Shown: piece by piece, positions 6,727-8,633 of the stretch | Numbering within the stretch: position 1 is the stretch's first letter | How the letters are laid out: each line of letters opens with the position of its first letter | From: Flavobacteriales bacterium | Lineage (GTDB): Bacteria; Bacteroidota; Bacteroidia; Flavobacteriales_F; PHOS-HE28 | DNA length: 8,633 bases | Assembly (NCBI GenBank): GCA_020854015.1 | Contig: JADZGG010000132.1 | Span: 1 to 8,633 of the forward strand | Reading direction: 5' to 3' | Notes under the pieces: model-generated | What the model was told of the DNA's origin: nothing | The model's input: only the letters and a program-made list of their open reading frames with translations | The model's database searches: none | Program-made: the position numbers and the translations under genes

Positions 6727-7901
6727 CGCAATGCGGTGATGGCTTTGGCGATGCGGTCGATGGCCAACACCAGCATGTCGTCGCTGGTGGCGTAGCTGAT
6801 GCGTACGGTGCCCGGGGCACCGAACGAATCACCTTCCACAATGCTCACGTTCGCCGAGTCCAACAGGTGCAGGCAGAGGTCGACGCTGTTGCGGATAGTG
6901 GAACCGTTGAGGGTCGCCGAGACATCTGGCAGCACGTAGAAGGCGCCTTGCGGGCGGTTGCAGCGCCATCCGGGTACCTTCTGGATCTCGTTCAACACCA
7001 GGTCGCGGCGGCGCAGGAAATCGGAGCGCATGCCGGATAGCAAGGCAGGATCGGCTTCCATGCAGGCCTTGGTCACACGCTGGGCGATGCTGTTGGTGCC
7101 AGAGGTGAACTGCCCCTGCACCTTGGTCACGGCCTGTGCTATCCACAGCGGAGCACCCAGGAAGCCGATGCGCCAACCGGTAAGGGCGAAGGCCTTGCTC
7201 AGTCCGTTCACCGTGATGGTGCGTTCCATCATTCCGGGTAGCGCTGCGAAGGAGCGGTGGGTGCCATCGAACACGATGTGCTCGTAGATCTCGTCGCTGA
7301 TCACATAGAGTTCGGGATGGCGGGCCACCACTTCGGCCAAGGCTTCCATCTCGGCGAGCGTCAGCACGCTTCCGCTGGGGTTGCAGGGCGAGCTGAACAT
7401 CAACAGGCGCGTGCGGGGCGTGATGGCCGCGGCAATGCGCTCGATCGGGGCCTTGTAGTCCTCTTCCAAGGTGCTGCGAACGATCACGGGGGTACCGCCC
7501 GCGATCCGGACCTGTTCGGCGTAAGTGACCCAGAAAGGGGCCGGGATCACCACCTCATCGCCGGGTCCGATCATGGCCAGCATCACGTTCATGATGCTCT
7601 GCTTGGCGCCGGTGCTGATCACGATCTGCTCGGCCGTATAGGTCAGCCCGTTGTCCCGCTTGAACTTCTGGGCGATCGCCTCGCGAACGTCCGCATAGCC
7701 GTTCACCGGTGTGTACTTGTGCCAAGGACCGTCCAGCGCGGCATGTGCGGCTTCGAGGGCGAAGGGGGGAGGAGCGTGGTCCGGCTCGCCTAGGCTGAGG
7801 TCGATGACGTCGCGTCCCTGGGCCTTCAACTCGCGGCTGCGGCGGGCCATCAACAGGGTGGCCGGCTCAGCGATGGCCTGGACCATTGGGGATAGGTGCA
7901 T
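6723..7901 (-). CDS. Class I PLP-dependent aminotransferase (aspartate aminotransferase type)
   Basis: A 392-residue fold-type I aminotransferase, normal in length for the I-gamma (AspB-like) group. It begins with the typical LSPMVQAIAEPATLLMARRS (3-22), followed by DLSLGEPDH (34-42), YTPVNGYADVREAIA (63-77), STGAKQSI (96-103), NPSG (174-177), SDEIYEHIVFDG (202-213), and the cofactor lysine in GLSKAFALTGWRIG (233-246, Lys236). Asn174, Asp203 and Tyr206 match cofactor-binding positions, and Arg367 in RISY is the likely substrate alpha-carboxylate binder. It is predicted to exchange amino groups between aspartate (or a similar amino acid) and 2-oxoglutarate in the cytoplasm; specificity cannot be fixed from sequence. 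I chose ATG 7901 because the family starts there. The frame continues to 8057, but the extra residues overlap the divergent gene and do not resemble the family. It is the first gene of the five-gene minus-strand run, and its stop overlaps the next start. Confidence 0.93.
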   Translation of the reverse strand: MHLSPMVQAIAEPATLLMARRSRELKAQGRDVIDLSLGEPDHAPPPFALEAAHAALDGPWHKYTPVNGYADVREAIAQKFKRDNGLTYTAEQIVISTGAKQSIMNVMLAMIGPGDEVVIPAPFWVTYAEQVRIAGGTPVIVRSTLEEDYKAPIERIAAAITPRTRLLMFSSPCNPSGSVLTLAEMEALAEVVARHPELYVISDEIYEHIVFDGTHRSFAALPGMMERTITVNGLSKAFALTGWRIGFLGAPLWIAQAVTKVQGQFTSGTNSIAQRVTKACMEADPALLSGMRSDFLRRRDLVLNEIQKVPGWRCNRPQGAFYVLPDVSATLNGSTIRNSVDLCLHLLDSANVSIVEGDSFGAPGTVRISYATSDDMLVLAIDRIAKAITALR

Positions 7902-8011
7902 AGTGCGTAGGCCCACGCTGTCGCGGGCGGCCGCAAAACTAACGATCCCGCGTCCGGCGCAGGGCCCCGTTCCCTCCGCGATGCCGATATTCGCCAACAC
8001 AGTTACCCACC
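7902..8011. promoter_or_regulatory. Divergent intergenic region upstream of the aminotransferase operon and the unknown gene
   Basis: This 110-bp GC-rich gap lies between two divergent starts. It holds a good -7-like box for the leftward operon. I found no matching box for the rightward gene and no clear operator or hairpin. Confidence 0.6.
7934..7941 (-). promoter_or_regulatory. Candidate -7 box for the aminotransferase-to-flavoprotein operon
   Basis: Read on the minus strand this is TAGTTTTG, an exact match to the Bacteroidota -7 consensus TAnnTTTG, in an otherwise GC-rich gap. It lies 32 nt upstream of the ATG at 7901, giving a short leader of about 25 nt. No TTTG-type -33 element is seen at the usual distance, which lowers confidence. 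Confidence 0.45.
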
Positions 8012-8551
8012 ATGACCGAGGACCGCCTGTTCGACCTGTTGTTCGCCATTCTGCCATCGCTTGTGGTCTTCCTCACGGCGTTCTACGCCATCCGCCCGTT
8101 CCTGGGCCCGGACAGGGCCATGCGGCAGACCGACCGGTTGACGGACCTGAAGAAGGAGGACCGGAAACACGTGTTACCGCTGCGACTTCAGGCCTACGAG
8201 CGCTTGTCGCTGTTCCTGGAGCGGATCACCCCGGGGGCACTGGTGCTGCGCGTGCACAAAAGCAACATGACCAGCCGCATGCTCCACATGGAACTGTTGG
8301 CCACTGTGCGGGAGGAATTCGAGCACAACCTCACGCAACAGGTCTATGTCTCTGAAAAGACCTGGCAGCAAGTGAAGATGGCCAAGGAGGAGACGATCCG
8401 TTTGCTGAACATCGCGTTCGAGCAAACGGGGGAGAACCAGAACGCTTCAGCACTGAGCCAGCGGGTGTTCGAGCTGGCTTCACAACTGACCTACGCGCCC
8501 AGCCAGGCAGCGCTGATCGTTCTGAAGGACGAGGTCAGGAAGTTGTTCTGA
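8012..8551 (+). CDS. Conserved-looking membrane-anchored protein of unknown function (possibly DUF7935-like)
   Basis: A 179-residue protein that I cannot assign a function. The first 11 residues include acidic MTEDRLFD, and a hydrophobic helix runs from about 6 to 31 (LLFAILPSLVVFLTAFYAIR), followed by a charged stretch rich in Lys, Arg and Asp (about 32-55). This predicts a single N-terminal anchor, with the positive charges placing the rest in the cytoplasm. The body is strongly helical and amphipathic, with the segment LPLRLQAYERLSLFLERITP (55-74) followed by HMELLATVREEFEHNLTQQVYVSEKTW, which I recall from Bacteroidota proteins annotated as hypothetical, with DUF7935 as a tentative name. 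Clean ATG, coherent composition and an overall family-like pattern argue that it is real. It is divergent from the aminotransferase operon, and its last 17 nt overlap the end of a convergent minus-strand gene. No Shine-Dalgarno sequence precedes the ATG. Confidence 0.75.
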   Translation: MTEDRLFDLLFAILPSLVVFLTAFYAIRPFLGPDRAMRQTDRLTDLKKEDRKHVLPLRLQAYERLSLFLERITPGALVLRVHKSNMTSRMLHMELLATVREEFEHNLTQQVYVSEKTWQQVKMAKEETIRLLNIAFEQTGENQNASALSQRVFELASQLTYAPSQAALIVLKDEVRKLF

Positions 8552-8633
8552 AGAGATCCAGTAGTTGGCGGGCGGCCTTGAATGGGCTGATGCGACCAGC
8601 CTCCACTTCCGCCCCCAGAGCAGGCAAGGCCTC
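8535..8633 (-). CDS. C-terminal end of a minus-strand gene, possibly MeaB-like GTPase (methylmalonyl-CoA mutase-associated)
   Basis: Reading the minus strand in from the right edge gives 32 codons and a TGA at 8537-8535: the tail ALGAEVEAGRISPFKAARQL followed by a short LLDLF and RTTS. The E-V-E-A-G-R-I-S-P-F-x-A-A-x-x-L-L pattern resembles the last helix of MeaB/ArgK G3E-type GTPases, which chaperone adenosylcobalamin-dependent methylmalonyl-CoA mutase. With only 32 residues visible and no GTPase motif in view, this identity is tentative; that it is a real gene end is supported by the fit of its stop just inside the neighbouring gene's 3' end. It overlaps that gene convergently by 17 nt. Confidence 0.5.
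   Translation of the reverse strand, partial: EALPALGAEVEAGRISPFKAARQLLDLFRTTS

Noticed and set aside
5803..6795. Plus-strand open frame of 330 codons opposite the kinase gene
   Set aside because: Antisense to an intact PfkB-family gene; the translation is rich in His, Gln and Val without motifs. Treated as a composition shadow.
7902..8057. N-terminal extension of the aminotransferase up to 8057
   Set aside because: The extra 52 residues do not resemble the family N-terminus, overlap the start of the divergent gene and cross the best -7-like box. ATG 7901 gives the normal length.

Overview
The window looks like a chromosomal segment of a GC-rich member of the Bacteroidota, probably in or near the Flavobacteriales. 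The evidence is a TamL-type lipoprotein, a PorT protein of the type IX secretion system, a menaquinone-type MenG/UbiE, gene starts with no Shine-Dalgarno sequence, and a few upstream hexamer/octamer boxes resembling the Bacteroidota -7 element (TAnnTTTG). The taxonomic placement is inference. I see no transposase, integrase, tRNA, rRNA, CRISPR array or phage gene. Base composition looks even throughout, so this reads as core genome rather than an island.

Layout, left to right. Positions 1-1874 (minus strand) hold the first 624 codons of tamL, an outer-membrane assembly lipoprotein that runs off the left edge. Its frame is open throughout. Divergently, after a 52-bp gap, a TrmH/SpoU RNA methyltransferase runs rightward (1927-2667). 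Five genes then lie on the minus strand in one tight run, listed in transcription order: a class I aminotransferase (7901-6723), a HldE-N/RfaE1-like PfkB sugar kinase (6726-5737), menG/ubiE (5740-5012), porT (4983-4255), and a large FAD-dependent dehydrogenase of the COG2509 type (4225-2675). The first two junctions are ATGA stop/start overlaps and the next two gaps are 28 and 29 nt, so this is very probably one operon. Its last gene ends 7 nt from the end of the convergent methyltransferase gene. To the right, a 110-bp divergent gap separates the aminotransferase from a conserved small membrane-anchored protein of unknown function (8012-8551, plus). The 3' end of that gene overlaps by 17 nt the 3' end of a minus-strand gene, possibly meaB, whose last 32 codons are visible.

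Functionally the window mixes envelope biogenesis (TamL, PorT, a heptose-kinase-like enzyme) with housekeeping (amino-acid metabolism, the last methylation of menaquinone synthesis, RNA methylation, an uncharacterised flavoprotein). From memory, the menG-porT-trmH-tamL neighbourhood recurs in Flavobacteriia. Here the FAD dehydrogenase sits between porT and trmH. I found no convincing previously undescribed system. The points worth a second look are the porT context, the single-domain heptose kinase, the uncharacterised flavoprotein, the unknown 179-residue protein and the compact divergent and convergent junctions.
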